The position numbers were made by a program, and so were the translations under genes. Shown in pieces: positions 51,200 through 59,370 of a stretch of 64,000 nucleotides of DNA; position 1 is the first letter of the stretch; every line of letters starts with the position of its first letter. The notes below the pieces were generated by a model. The model saw nothing but the letters and a program-made list of their open reading frames with translations, was not told where the DNA came from and searched no databases. This stretch comes from Sphingomonas taxi (lineage in GTDB: Bacteria; Pseudomonadota; Alphaproteobacteria; Sphingomonadales; Sphingomonadaceae): assembly GCA_003240625.1 (NCBI GenBank), contig QFMX01000005.1:62001-126000 (forward strand). Direction: 5' to 3'.

Positions 51200-52723
51200 T
51201 TATGCCGCCAGCCCGCGCTGAAGGATCTCGACCCCCAGCAACAGGACATAGGCGACGCCCAGCGCAGCGGTGCCGCCCAGGAACAACTTGAACTTGCGAC
51301 GGCGCTGGTTCGACTGCACGCGCGTCACCACTTCGCCGATCGATCCGATCACCGGCATCCCCGCCGCCTTTTCGAGCCGCGAGCTGGTCGAGAACGTCGT
51401 CCGCAACTGCCCCATCGCGAACGCCGCACCGATCCCGGCCGCCAGTCCGACGATCAGCACACCCGTCAATAGCAGCATTCGGTTCGGCGCGCTCGGCGTA
51501 CTCGGCATCGTCGGGGGATCGATCACGCTGAACTTCACATGATCGCTCTGCGACTGCGCCTGGCCGACCAGCGCGGTCTGTTCGCGCTGCCGCAGCAGCG
51601 TATCGTACTGATCCTTGAGCACCTGATAATCGCGGTCGATCGAGCCCTGCTCGGCCGCAACCTCGGGATCCCCGGTCAGCTTCGAATTGAGCAGGTCGAG
51701 ATCGCTCTGCAACTGGCTCCGCCGCATCCGCAGCGACGCGACCGTGGCGGTACGATCCGCGACCATCGACTGAAGCGACGCGTAGAGCGGGTTCTGCGCG
51801 CTGCCCGCACCGCTGCCACCGGCGAGAGGCTCGCTGCGCGCCGCCGCCGTCGCCGCGGCAAGCTGGCTCTTCAGCGCCACCACATCGGGATGATTCTCGG
51901 TATAGCCCCGCGCGCGGGCATCGGCGAGCTGGCCCTGGATCGCCTGGAGGCGCGCGCGCGCCGGTCCCGCAGCGCCCGCGACGCCACCCGCTCCGGCAAC
52001 CGTCGCCGGGGTTCCCGCCATCTGTCCCTGCACCGCGGCAAGGCTCGACTGCGCAGCGGCGAGATCGCCATCGACCTGCGCCATCTGCGAACGCGCCGCG
52101 CCGATCCGGTCGCTGACCGATCCGGTGCCCGGCAGCGCACCGAGATAGCGGTTCTGGAAGTCGGCACGCTTGGCTTCGGCATCGGCGAGCTGCTTCTGCC
52201 GCGCCGCGAGTTGCTGGTCGAGGAAGGTCAGGCTCTGCGTCGTCTTGGAGCGATCGCCCGCCAGATTCTGCTCGACGAACAGGTCGATCAGCTTCTGCGT
52301 GATCTGCCGCGCGAGCTTCGGGCTCGCCGCGCTCGTCGTGATCTGGAACAGGTTATCCTGCTGCGACACGATCTTGATGTTCGGCGCGAGCGCGGCGACG
52401 CGGTCGGCGACGTCGCGGTCGCTCGACACGGTGTTGGCGAGATCGGTGCCGCGCACCACCTTTTCGAGGTTCACCGCGGAAATCAGCGTCGTGCGGATCG
52501 TGTCGACGGTCATCGGCACGCTCTGCGGCACGCCGTCCATCCCGGCGGGCAGCACCGTCTGCATCTGCACGAACACGCGCGCGGTCGATTCGTAGCGGCT
52601 CGGGATCTGCGACACGACCAGCCAGCCGAGCACGCACACGCCCCACGCCACCGCCAGCGCCAGCCAGCGCCGCGTCCAGATCGTGTGCAGGGCGATGCGC
52701 ACCTCGTCGAAGATCCCGTTCAT
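51200..52723 (-). CDS. XrtA-associated chain-length determinant (Wzz/GumC-like)
   Basis: The protein has 507 residues. A first membrane helix lies at about 20-40 (ALAVAWGVCVLGWLVVS) and a second at about 425-447. A large periplasmic region with coiled coils (160-240, 330-390) lies between. A PxxP-type motif before the second helix (DPPTMPSTPSAPNR) is characteristic of polysaccharide co-polymerases. There is no kinase domain; that is the separate next gene. The central part has a Gly/Ala-rich low-complexity stretch (about 235-260). Confidence 0.9.
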   Translation of the reverse strand: MNGIFDEVRIALHTIWTRRWLALAVAWGVCVLGWLVVSQIPSRYESTARVFVQMQTVLPAGMDGVPQSVPMTVDTIRTTLISAVNLEKVVRGTDLANTVSSDRDVADRVAALAPNIKIVSQQDNLFQITTSAASPKLARQITQKLIDLFVEQNLAGDRSKTTQSLTFLDQQLAARQKQLADAEAKRADFQNRYLGALPGTGSVSDRIGAARSQMAQVDGDLAAAQSSLAAVQGQMAGTPATVAGAGGVAGAAGPARARLQAIQGQLADARARGYTENHPDVVALKSQLAAATAAARSEPLAGGSGAGSAQNPLYASLQSMVADRTATVASLRMRRSQLQSDLDLLNSKLTGDPEVAAEQGSIDRDYQVLKDQYDTLLRQREQTALVGQAQSQSDHVKFSVIDPPTMPSTPSAPNRMLLLTGVLIVGLAAGIGAAFAMGQLRTTFSTSSRLEKAAGMPVIGSIGEVVTRVQSNQRRRKFKLFLGGTAALGVAYVLLLGVEILQRGLAA

Positions 52724-52734
52724 CGCGGCGTCCC

Positions 52735-53385
52735 TCAGAACATCGATTCGGGGATGATGATCACGTCGCCCGGCTCGAGCCGGACGTTCGCCGACGAATC
52801 GCCCTTCTTGAGCAGGTTGCCGATCTGCAGGCCATATTCGGTCTGCTTGCCGGTGGCGCGGTCGTAGCGCACCAGACGCGCCTTGTTGCCCGCAGCATAC
52901 TGGCTGAGACCGCCGACCGCGATCATCGCGTCGAGTAAGGTCATGTTGGCGCGGTAGGGGATCGAGGCGGGCTTTTCGGTCGCGCCGACGATGCGCACCT
53001 GCTGGCTATAGGTGCCGCTGAAATTCTCGACGATCACCGAGACGATCGGGTCCTTGATATACGCCGTGAGCGCCTTCTTGATATCGTCGCTGAGCATTGC
53101 CGGGGTCTTGCCGACCGCGGGCATGTCGTTGATCAACGGCGTGGTGATCCGGCCGTCGGGACGCACCTGGACCTTCGACGACAGTTCGGGATTGCGCCAG
53201 ACGAAGATGTTGAGCTGATCGAGCGGCCCGATGACGTATTCCTCGCCCGGCAGCTCCTGGTTCGCGACATAAGCGGCAGGCGGCAGTTCGGGACGGCTGC
53301 CGGTGCTCGTGCACGCGGATAGCGTCGCCCCGACGAGGCCGAGGGTCAGCAGGGATTTCGATACGGGTCCGGAACGCATGGGCAC
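52735..53385 (-). CDS. Polysaccharide export lipoprotein (Wza/EpsE-like)
   Basis: The protein has 216 residues. The lipoprotein signal ends in LSAC (Cys at residue 25). The polysaccharide-export domain follows (YVIGPLDQLNIFVWRNPELS, then VRPDGRITTPLI) and a SLBB-type domain (ATEKPASIPYRANMTLLDAMIAVGG). It ends with LEPGDVIIIPESMF. It forms the periplasmic/outer-membrane channel for export. The start is a GTG at 53385, five bases after AGGAG; ATG 53379 is the alternative. It is the first gene of the ten-gene operon. Confidence 0.92.
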   Translation of the reverse strand: MPMRSGPVSKSLLTLGLVGATLSACTSTGSRPELPPAAYVANQELPGEEYVIGPLDQLNIFVWRNPELSSKVQVRPDGRITTPLINDMPAVGKTPAMLSDDIKKALTAYIKDPIVSVIVENFSGTYSQQVRIVGATEKPASIPYRANMTLLDAMIAVGGLSQYAAGNKARLVRYDRATGKQTEYGLQIGNLLKKGDSSANVRLEPGDVIIIPESMF

Positions 53386-53540
53386 TTATTCTCCTGGCGC
53401 CACACCGGCCGTCGGTTGCCCGGCGGTCGGCTAAACTCAGCCTCGGCTATGCGAGGAACAGGTGAAGATAGCGTTAGGAGCGCCCTGTAACCACGCTCCC
53501 GACCGGCAATGGCCCCAGATTGGGACATATGAGTGGCAGG
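53386..53540 (-). promoter_or_regulatory. Region holding the promoter of the XrtA export operon
   Basis: A 155-base gap between the decarboxylase stop and the export lipoprotein start. The ten genes downstream are tightly packed, so their promoter should lie here. No -35/-10 pair stands out; TAACGCTATCTT on the minus strand (around 53467-53478) is the most AT-rich candidate. Confidence 0.35.
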
Positions 53541-54767
53541 CTATGGAGCAGTAACGATCTCGATCGCCGCTGGATGCCCGAGAAAAGCACTTGGGCTGGC
53601 GCTCGCGCCATAGGCGCCGGCCATGAAGATCGCGATCAGGTCGCCGACCTCGACCGGCGGCAGCGCGATCTTGTCGCCGAGCCGGTCGAGCGGGGTGCAG
53701 AGCGGGCCGACCACCGAGACGGTGTTCCCAGCGTCCCGGCCCATGCGCCCGGCGACCGCGATGGGATAGTTGCGGCGGACGACGGTACCGAAATTGCCGC
53801 TGGCGGCGAGCTGGTGGTTGAGGCCGCCGTCGACGATGACGAAGGTCTCGCCCTGGCTATGTTTGATGTCGATGACTCGCGTCAGATAGACGCCGGCCTC
53901 GGCGACGAGCCAGCGACCGAGTTCGATCGCGAACCGTGTTTCGGCGAGAATTGGCGGGCGGGACGCGAGCGCTTCCGCCAGCGCGGCGCCGACACGCTCG
54001 ATATCCAGCGCCACGTCGCCAGCGAAATAGGGCACGCCGAAGCCACCGCCCAGATTGACGAGCGGGGGCGCGACGCCGGCCTCCTCCGCCAATCGCGCGG
54101 CGAGTGCGATGGTCGCGGCCTGCGTCTCGATGATCGCGCCGGGATCGAGCGCCTGGCTGCCGGCGTAGATATGAAAGCCGCGCCAGTCGGCGCCGGCAGC
54201 GACGATCGCCTTCACAAGCGCCGCTGCGCGCACGGCGTCCACCCCGAACGGCGACGCCCGTCCGCCCATCCGCATGCCCGATCCGCGGAGCTCGATATCC
54301 GGGTTCACGCGTACCGCCATGCGCGGCGGAACGCCGAGGCGGTCGCCGATCGCGAACGCCCGCGCCGCTTCGCCTTCGGATTCGACGTTGAGCGTGGCGC
54401 CGGCGGAAATCGCTGCGGAGAGTTCGTCGTCACGTTTGCCGGGCCCGGCGAAACTGATCGAAGCCGCTGGCTTGACCGCGAGTGCCTTGCCGAGCTCGCC
54501 CGACGACGCGACGTCGAGCCCGTCGACCAGCGGCGCGATCGCGGTCAGAAGGTCGGCATGCGGATTGGCCTTGATCGCATAATGAAGATCGATCGCGGGC
54601 ATCGCTGCTTTGAAGCGTGCGATGCGCGCGGCGACGATCGCCATGTCGTAGACGAACAGCGGTGTGTCGCCGGCCTTGGCAACCCAGTCGTCGGCCGGCC
54701 GGCCGCCGATCTTCAGGAGGCCGTCTTGCTGAACGAACTCCGGCGGAAGGGCACCCATCGGTTTCAT
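53541..54767 (-). CDS. XrtA-associated PLP-dependent decarboxylase
   Basis: The protein has 408 residues of the Orn/DAP/Arg decarboxylase group 2 fold. The PLP Lys lies in HYAIKANPHADLL, the glycine loop is NLGGGFGVPYF, and the C-terminal barrel holds the Cys of VGPLCTPLDRLG. The substrate is unknown; in XrtA loci it is next to an acyl-CoA ligase and an acyl carrier protein. The ATG at 54767 overlaps the ligase stop (ATGA) and has GGGAG ahead. An earlier in-frame start at 54839 would translate a family B repeat and is rejected. Confidence 0.9.
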   Translation of the reverse strand: MKPMGALPPEFVQQDGLLKIGGRPADDWVAKAGDTPLFVYDMAIVAARIARFKAAMPAIDLHYAIKANPHADLLTAIAPLVDGLDVASSGELGKALAVKPAASISFAGPGKRDDELSAAISAGATLNVESEGEAARAFAIGDRLGVPPRMAVRVNPDIELRGSGMRMGGRASPFGVDAVRAAALVKAIVAAGADWRGFHIYAGSQALDPGAIIETQAATIALAARLAEEAGVAPPLVNLGGGFGVPYFAGDVALDIERVGAALAEALASRPPILAETRFAIELGRWLVAEAGVYLTRVIDIKHSQGETFVIVDGGLNHQLAASGNFGTVVRRNYPIAVAGRMGRDAGNTVSVVGPLCTPLDRLGDKIALPPVEVGDLIAIFMAGAYGASASPSAFLGHPAAIEIVTAP

Positions 54768-56425
54768 GTCGCGCTCCCTTCCTTGTTCCCCCGCGAAGGC
54801 GGGGGCCCAGACTGGCCCCCCGCCTTCGCGGGGGAACAAGCTTTCACCTCCAACGCGATAGCAGACCTGTCCAGCTTCCCATTGGCATTACGCGGCAATT
54901 CATCCCGCCACAGATACGCCCCCGGCTGCATGAAGCTCGGCAGTGCCGCCCGCAACCGCGCCCGCAATCCCGCCTCCGCGCCAGTATCCCCGGCCAGCAT
55001 CACCACGATCCCCTGCCCCAGCCGCTCGTCCGGCACGCCAACCGCGACCGCCTCACGCGCCTCGCCACCCGCCAGTACGGCCTCCTCGATCTCCAACGGA
55101 CTGATCCGGTTCCCCGCGCTCTTGATCATCTCGTCGTCGCGCCCGACGAATCGCAAAAGCCCGTCCTCGCCCTCCACCACGGTATCCCCCGACCAGACCG
55201 CCATGCCGTTGCCATCGGGCGCCGGCCGAAACCGCTGCGCCGTCCGCTCCGCATCCTGCCAATACCCTTGCGCGACGAGCGGCCCGGCATGCACCAGCTC
55301 CCCCGCCTCGCCCGGTGCGGCGCGCGTGCCGTCGGGCTTGACCACCGAAACCTCGGCAAACGGGATCGCCCGCCCCATCGCATCGGGACGCGTATCGATC
55401 AGCGCGGGATCGAGATACGTCGATCGGAACGCTTCGGTCAGCCCATACATCGCGTACACGTCCGCCGCCGGAAACCGCTCCCGAAGCCCGCGCACCAGCC
55501 GCGGCGTCAGCGCCCCCCCCGAATTGGTCAGCCGCTTCAAGCACGCCGCAGTCTCCGCCGGCCAGTCCGCCTCCAGCAACTGCACCCACAGAGGCGGCAC
55601 GCCCGCCAGCGTCGTCGCCCCGACCCGCTCGACCGCCTTCACCACGTCGCGCGCGACCAGATAATCGAGCGGCGCCACCGACGCACCCGCCGCCCAGGTC
55701 GAGAACAGCTGGTTCTGGCCATAGTCGAACGACAGCGGCAGCACGCCAAGCACGCGGTCTTCGGGCTCCAGCTTCAGATAATGCGCAACCGAGATCGCCC
55801 CCAGCCACAAATTCGCATGGCTGAGCATTACGCCCTTCGGCCGCCCGGTGGACCCCGAGGTGTAGAGGATCGCGGCTAAGCTGTCCGTATCCGCATCCGA
55901 CGGCCCCATCGGAGAACCGCCGCCAGCCCCAATGCCGTTCCCCCGCGAAGGCGGGGGCCCAGGAACCCCAAGCGTTGCACTCTGTGATCCTGGCCCCCCG
56001 CGTTCGCGAGGGAACAGGAGAAGGAGGTCCGCCTCATCGACGATCGAACAGCCGTCTGGAACATCGCTGCCCTCCAACATTCCAGCCCGCGCGCCCTGCG
56101 TCACCAGCAACCGCGCCCCGCTATCCCCCAGAATATGCGCGACCTGCGCCCGTCTCAGCAACGGATTGACCGGCACATGCACCAGCCCCGCCCGCGCCAC
56201 CGCCAATGGCATCAGGCACGCGGTGCGCGTCTTGGGCAGCCACGTCGCCACCCGATCGCCCGCCGACAGCCCCCGTCCAGCAAGCCACCCCGCCAGCGCC
56301 CCGATCCCGGTCTCAAGCTCGGCAAACGTCATCGCGCCGGCCTTGTCGACCAGCGCAACGGCGTCGGGCGCACCTCGCAGCGCGATATGGTCGATAGGGT
56401 ATGGCTTGGGGTCGAGCGCGATCAT
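54764..56425 (-). CDS. XrtA-associated acyl-CoA ligase with two repeat-derived segments
   Basis: The protein has 553 residues of the AMP-forming ligase family, longer than the roughly 515 I would expect. The AMP-binding motif LYTSGSTGRPKG is at 187-198, YGLTEAF marks the acyl site, and GRDDEMIKSAGNRISP and NGKLDRSAI mark the C-terminal domain. Residues about 134-166 (LLLFPRERGGPG through GPPPSRGNGIG) come from a family B repeat. The tail after about 529 (SPAKAGGQSGPPPSRGNKEG) comes from another copy. It would activate an acid and pass it to CoA or the nearby ACP. Confidence 0.88.
   Translation of the reverse strand: MIALDPKPYPIDHIALRGAPDAVALVDKAGAMTFAELETGIGALAGWLAGRGLSAGDRVATWLPKTRTACLMPLAVARAGLVHVPVNPLLRRAQVAHILGDSGARLLVTQGARAGMLEGSDVPDGCSIVDEADLLLLFPRERGGPGSQSATLGVPGPPPSRGNGIGAGGGSPMGPSDADTDSLAAILYTSGSTGRPKGVMLSHANLWLGAISVAHYLKLEPEDRVLGVLPLSFDYGQNQLFSTWAAGASVAPLDYLVARDVVKAVERVGATTLAGVPPLWVQLLEADWPAETAACLKRLTNSGGALTPRLVRGLRERFPAADVYAMYGLTEAFRSTYLDPALIDTRPDAMGRAIPFAEVSVVKPDGTRAAPGEAGELVHAGPLVAQGYWQDAERTAQRFRPAPDGNGMAVWSGDTVVEGEDGLLRFVGRDDEMIKSAGNRISPLEIEEAVLAGGEAREAVAVGVPDERLGQGIVVMLAGDTGAEAGLRARLRAALPSFMQPGAYLWRDELPRNANGKLDRSAIALEVKACSPAKAGGQSGPPPSRGNKEGSAT
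54782..54840. repeat. Palindromic repeat, family B, at the 3' end of the ligase gene
   Basis: CTTGTTCCCCCGCGAAGGCG and CGCCTTCGCGGGGGAACAAG form a near-perfect 59-base hairpin. The ligase frame runs through it and ends at the decarboxylase start, so it encodes the last 25 residues of the ligase. Confidence 0.82.
55937..56026. repeat. Palindromic repeat, family B, inside the ligase gene
   Basis: GTTCCCCCGCGAAGGCGGGG and CCCCCGCGTTCGCGAGGGAA are the two arms, about 90 bases apart end to end. It lies ahead of the codons for the AMP-binding loop and is read in frame. Confidence 0.8.
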
Positions 56426-56518
56426 GGGGCACTAATAGCGCCAAGCCCCCTTAGCGCGAACCCGTTGCCGAATTCCCCCCCACACGCTAGCGGGGCCCGG
56501 TTCGTAACGGTTCAGGCG

Positions 56519-56797
56519 ATGCTCGTGATCTTCGAAGGTACTTCCCAAGTCGAAACGACGGTACGCGCCGTCCTCGCCGACATCCTCGGCCTCAGTGCCG
56601 ACCGAGTCGCGACGTTCACCGCCGACACGCCGTTGTTCGGTGCGCTGCCCGAACTCGATTCGATGGCGGTGGCCAGCGTGCTCACCGAACTCGAGGACCG
56701 GCTCGGCATCCTGATCGAGGACGACGAGATCGACGGCGAGATGCTCGAGACATTCGGCGCGCTCGTCCAGTTCGCCGCGGGCAAGGCGCTGGTCTAA
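56519..56797 (+). CDS. XrtA-associated acyl carrier protein
   Basis: The protein has 92 residues. The phosphopantetheine-type Ser is in PELDSMAVASVL, in the usual place at the start of helix 2, and helix 3 has IEDDEIDGEMLETFGALV. It would carry an acyl group made by the divergent ligase. The start may be the ATG at 56519 or the GTG at 56525; longer in-frame starts run into the ligase promoter. It is the first of three plus-strand genes. Region 56426-56518 is the shared divergent promoter. Confidence 0.87.
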   Translation: MLVIFEGTSQVETTVRAVLADILGLSADRVATFTADTPLFGALPELDSMAVASVLTELEDRLGILIEDDEIDGEMLETFGALVQFAAGKALV

Positions 56798-56826
56798 CCC
56801 TGACCGGCGGTCTAGCCTCCGCCGGA

Positions 56827-57498
56827 ATGACCGGCCTCCGCTTCGATACATATGACTGGAACGGTGGCCGCGAAGCGATGCTGCGGTTCGGGCCCGAAAG
56901 CGGCCCGATCGTCATCGCCGCGCTCCCCCTGTTCGAGGAAGCGAACCGAACCCGGCAGTTCACGTGCACGATCCTGCGCGCGCTGGCGGATCACGGCATC
57001 GGCAGCATACTCCCGGACTTCCCAGGCAGCGGCGAAAGTGTCGTAGCGACGATCGATGCCACGCTGACCGATCAGCGCCAAGCTTATAGCGAACTAACAC
57101 AACAGCTTGGCGCCCATAGCTACGCGCTTTCGATAAGAGGCGGCGCGTTGCTCGATACCGACGCCGACGTCGCCGGCCGCTGGCACCTCGCTCCACAAAC
57201 CGGCGCCGACCTCATCCGCGACCTCGAACGCATGCGCGCCGCAGCGGGTAAGTCCGACCGGGGAGACGAGTATGCAGGTAACCTCCTGTCCCCCGAGATG
57301 CTCGCCGAACTGCGAGATGCCATGGCGTGCGAGGATGGACGGTACCGCGTCGTACGTCTCGACACCGATCCCCGAGCCGCCGATGCGACCTACGCCGGAG
57401 CGCCGCTCTGGCGCCGGTCGGAACCCGGCAACGATATCGCGTTGGCACAGCAGCTTGCAGCCGATATCGCACACTGGATAGCATCATGCGAAGGCTGA
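56827..57498 (+). CDS. XrtA-associated hydrolase 2 (alpha/beta fold)
   Basis: The protein has 223 residues and resembles the exosortase A-associated hydrolase 2 group: an early strand-loop (ALPLFEEANRTR), DFPGSGES, and a SYALSIRGGALL strand where a nucleophile elbow would be. A clear Ser-His-Asp triad cannot be named, so activity is uncertain. It is somewhat shorter than usual. It lies 29 bases after the ACP gene and overlaps hydrolase 1 by 13 bases. Confidence 0.8.
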   Translation: MTGLRFDTYDWNGGREAMLRFGPESGPIVIAALPLFEEANRTRQFTCTILRALADHGIGSILPDFPGSGESVVATIDATLTDQRQAYSELTQQLGAHSYALSIRGGALLDTDADVAGRWHLAPQTGADLIRDLERMRAAAGKSDRGDEYAGNLLSPEMLAELRDAMACEDGRYRVVRLDTDPRAADATYAGAPLWRRSEPGNDIALAQQLAADIAHWIASCEG

Positions 57499-58253
57499 TC
57501 GGGTTCGCATGCGAAGGTGAAACGCTTGCCGCCACGCTGGACGAAGCCCCCGGCACGACCGGACTTCTCATAGTCTCCGGCGGCAACGAAATCCGCAGCG
57601 GCGCGCATCGCGGGATGGCGGTGCTGGCCCAACGCCTGGCCGCTACCGGCACGCCCGTCTTCCGCTACGACCGCCGCGGCGTCGGAGACTCGACAGGCCA
57701 CAATGGCGGCTTCCTCAGCGCAGAGTCCGACCTGATCGCAGCCGCCGCCGAGTTCCGGCACGCAGCCCCGCATGTCACCCGCCTGATCGGCTTCGGAAAT
57801 TGCGACGCAGCCAGCACGCTCGCGCTGTTCGGACGGTCGGCCGGCTTCGACAAGGTCGTCCTCGCCAACCCCTGGGTCATCGAACCGATCGACGACCTCC
57901 CCCCCGCCGCCGCCATCCGACATCATTACCGCACAGCGTTGCGAAACCCCGCGACATGGCGCCGAGCGCTGTCCGGAAATTTGAATATCATAAGCTTTAT
58001 CAAGGGCTTGATGAGGATGGCTCGGACAGGTGAAGAAAGCCGAAACCCGCTAGCCAGCCGGGTCCTGACCGCGATCGCAGCTTGGCAAACCGACGCCGCC
58101 GTCATTCTGGCCCGCAGCGACGTGACCGCCATCGCCTTCGCAGCGGCAGCCGGCACCGCCGTCCCGTCAGAGACGATCGACACCGACTCGCATAGCTTCA
58201 CCGGTCCGGCGGCCGCCGCGCTGGAGACCGCACTTAGGCGTAACCTGGCCTAA
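57486..58253 (+). CDS. XrtA-associated hydrolase 1 (alpha/beta fold)
   Basis: The protein has 255 residues. It begins with a beta-strand pair and NEIRSGAHRGMAVLA, then RYDRRGVGDS. The nucleophile elbow reads GFGNCDAAST with Cys106 in place of Ser, as is usual for this exosortase-linked group. A C-terminal His appears in DTDSHSF. It probably cleaves a thioester or ester, possibly the acyl-ACP made by the neighbours. It ends the plus-strand operon and converges with thioredoxin reductase. Confidence 0.85.
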   Translation: MRRLIGFACEGETLAATLDEAPGTTGLLIVSGGNEIRSGAHRGMAVLAQRLAATGTPVFRYDRRGVGDSTGHNGGFLSAESDLIAAAAEFRHAAPHVTRLIGFGNCDAASTLALFGRSAGFDKVVLANPWVIEPIDDLPPAAAIRHHYRTALRNPATWRRALSGNLNIISFIKGLMRMARTGEESRNPLASRVLTAIAAWQTDAAVILARSDVTAIAFAAAAGTAVPSETIDTDSHSFTGPAAAALETALRRNLA

Positions 58254-58275
58254 TCTTCTTTCCCGATAACGCCGA

Positions 58276-59244
58276 TTATTCAGCGGCTTCGGCAAGCTCC
58301 GCAAACTCGGCCGCCGCCAGGAAGCGCTCCGCGTCCAGCGCCGCCATGCAACCCGTCCCAGCCGCCGTCACTGCCTGCCGGTACACCTTGTCCGCCACGT
58401 CCCCGCACGCGAACACGCCCTCGACGCTGGTGCGCGTCGAGCCCGTCTCGACCGAGATATACCCATCCGAATCGAGTTCCAGATGCCCGCGGAACAGCTC
58501 GGTCGCCGGGTGATGCCCGATCGCCACGAACCCGCCATCGACCGCCAACCGCGACCGCTCGCCCGTCACCGTGTCCTCCAACTCAAGCGCGACCAGCCCC
58601 GCATTGCCGCCGCCATCGACGAACTCGCGAACCTCCTTGTTCCACAGCACCGTCACGCCCTTGTGCGCGAACAGGCGCTCCTGGAGGATCTTCTCCGACC
58701 GCAGCGAATCGCGACGGTGGATCAGCGTCACGTCGGGCGAATGGTTGGTGAGGTACAGCGCCTCCTCGACCGCGGTGTTGCCGCCGCCGATCACCGCCAC
58801 CTTCTTGCCGCGATAGAAGAAGCCGTCGCAGGTCGCGCAGGCGCTGACGCCCTTGCCCTTCATCGGCTCCTCGCTGTCGATCCCGAGCCATTTCGCCTGC
58901 GCGCCGGTCGCGATCACCAGCGTGTCGCCCTCGTACACGTCGCCGCTGTCGCCGATCAGGCGGAACGGGCGGCTGGTGAGGTCGACCTGCACGATCGTGT
59001 CCCACATCATCCGCGTGCCGACATGCTCGGCCTGCGCCTGCATCTGCTCCATCAGCCACGGGCCCTGGATCACGTCCTTGAAGCCGGGATAGTTCTCGAC
59101 ATCGGTGGTCGTGGTCAGCTGGCCGCCGGGCTGGATGCCCTGCACGACGATCGGCGCCATCCCGGCACGCGCGCCATAGATCGCAGCCGAGAGCCCGGCA
59201 GGCCCCGAGCCGAGGATAAGCATGCGGGTGGTATGGGTCGTCAT
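58276..59244 (-). CDS. trxB: Thioredoxin reductase
   Basis: The protein has 322 residues. FAD motif ILGSGPAGLSAAIYGARAG, redox-active Cys136 and Cys139 in CATCDG, NADPH motif GGGNTAVEEA, and a second FAD motif GVFACGDVADK. It keeps thioredoxin reduced in the cytoplasm using NADPH. The ATG at 59244 has AAGGA six bases ahead; the ATG at 59247 is adjacent. Divergent from the molybdoenzyme gene, with 126 bases between. Confidence 0.95.
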   Translation of the reverse strand: MTTHTTRMLILGSGPAGLSAAIYGARAGMAPIVVQGIQPGGQLTTTTDVENYPGFKDVIQGPWLMEQMQAQAEHVGTRMMWDTIVQVDLTSRPFRLIGDSGDVYEGDTLVIATGAQAKWLGIDSEEPMKGKGVSACATCDGFFYRGKKVAVIGGGNTAVEEALYLTNHSPDVTLIHRRDSLRSEKILQERLFAHKGVTVLWNKEVREFVDGGGNAGLVALELEDTVTGERSRLAVDGGFVAIGHHPATELFRGHLELDSDGYISVETGSTRTSVEGVFACGDVADKVYRQAVTAAGTGCMAALDAERFLAAAEFAELAEAAE

Positions 59245-59370
59245 CATTGTTCCTTGGAGATTCGTAACCGCATCTAGGGGATGCGCGCCCGGATTTGAAC
59301 CGCCGGTAAATCTGTGCCGCCTGCATCGAAAGCTTTGCCGCTTCGTTGGGGTATAAAAGCGGAGATGAGC

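Noticed and set aside
59283..59312. tRNA T-arm-like string (minus strand GGTTCAAATCC)
   Set aside because: The T stem pairs poorly and no D-arm, anticodon arm or matching acceptor can be built around it. It may be a tRNA remnant, but there is no complete tRNA.
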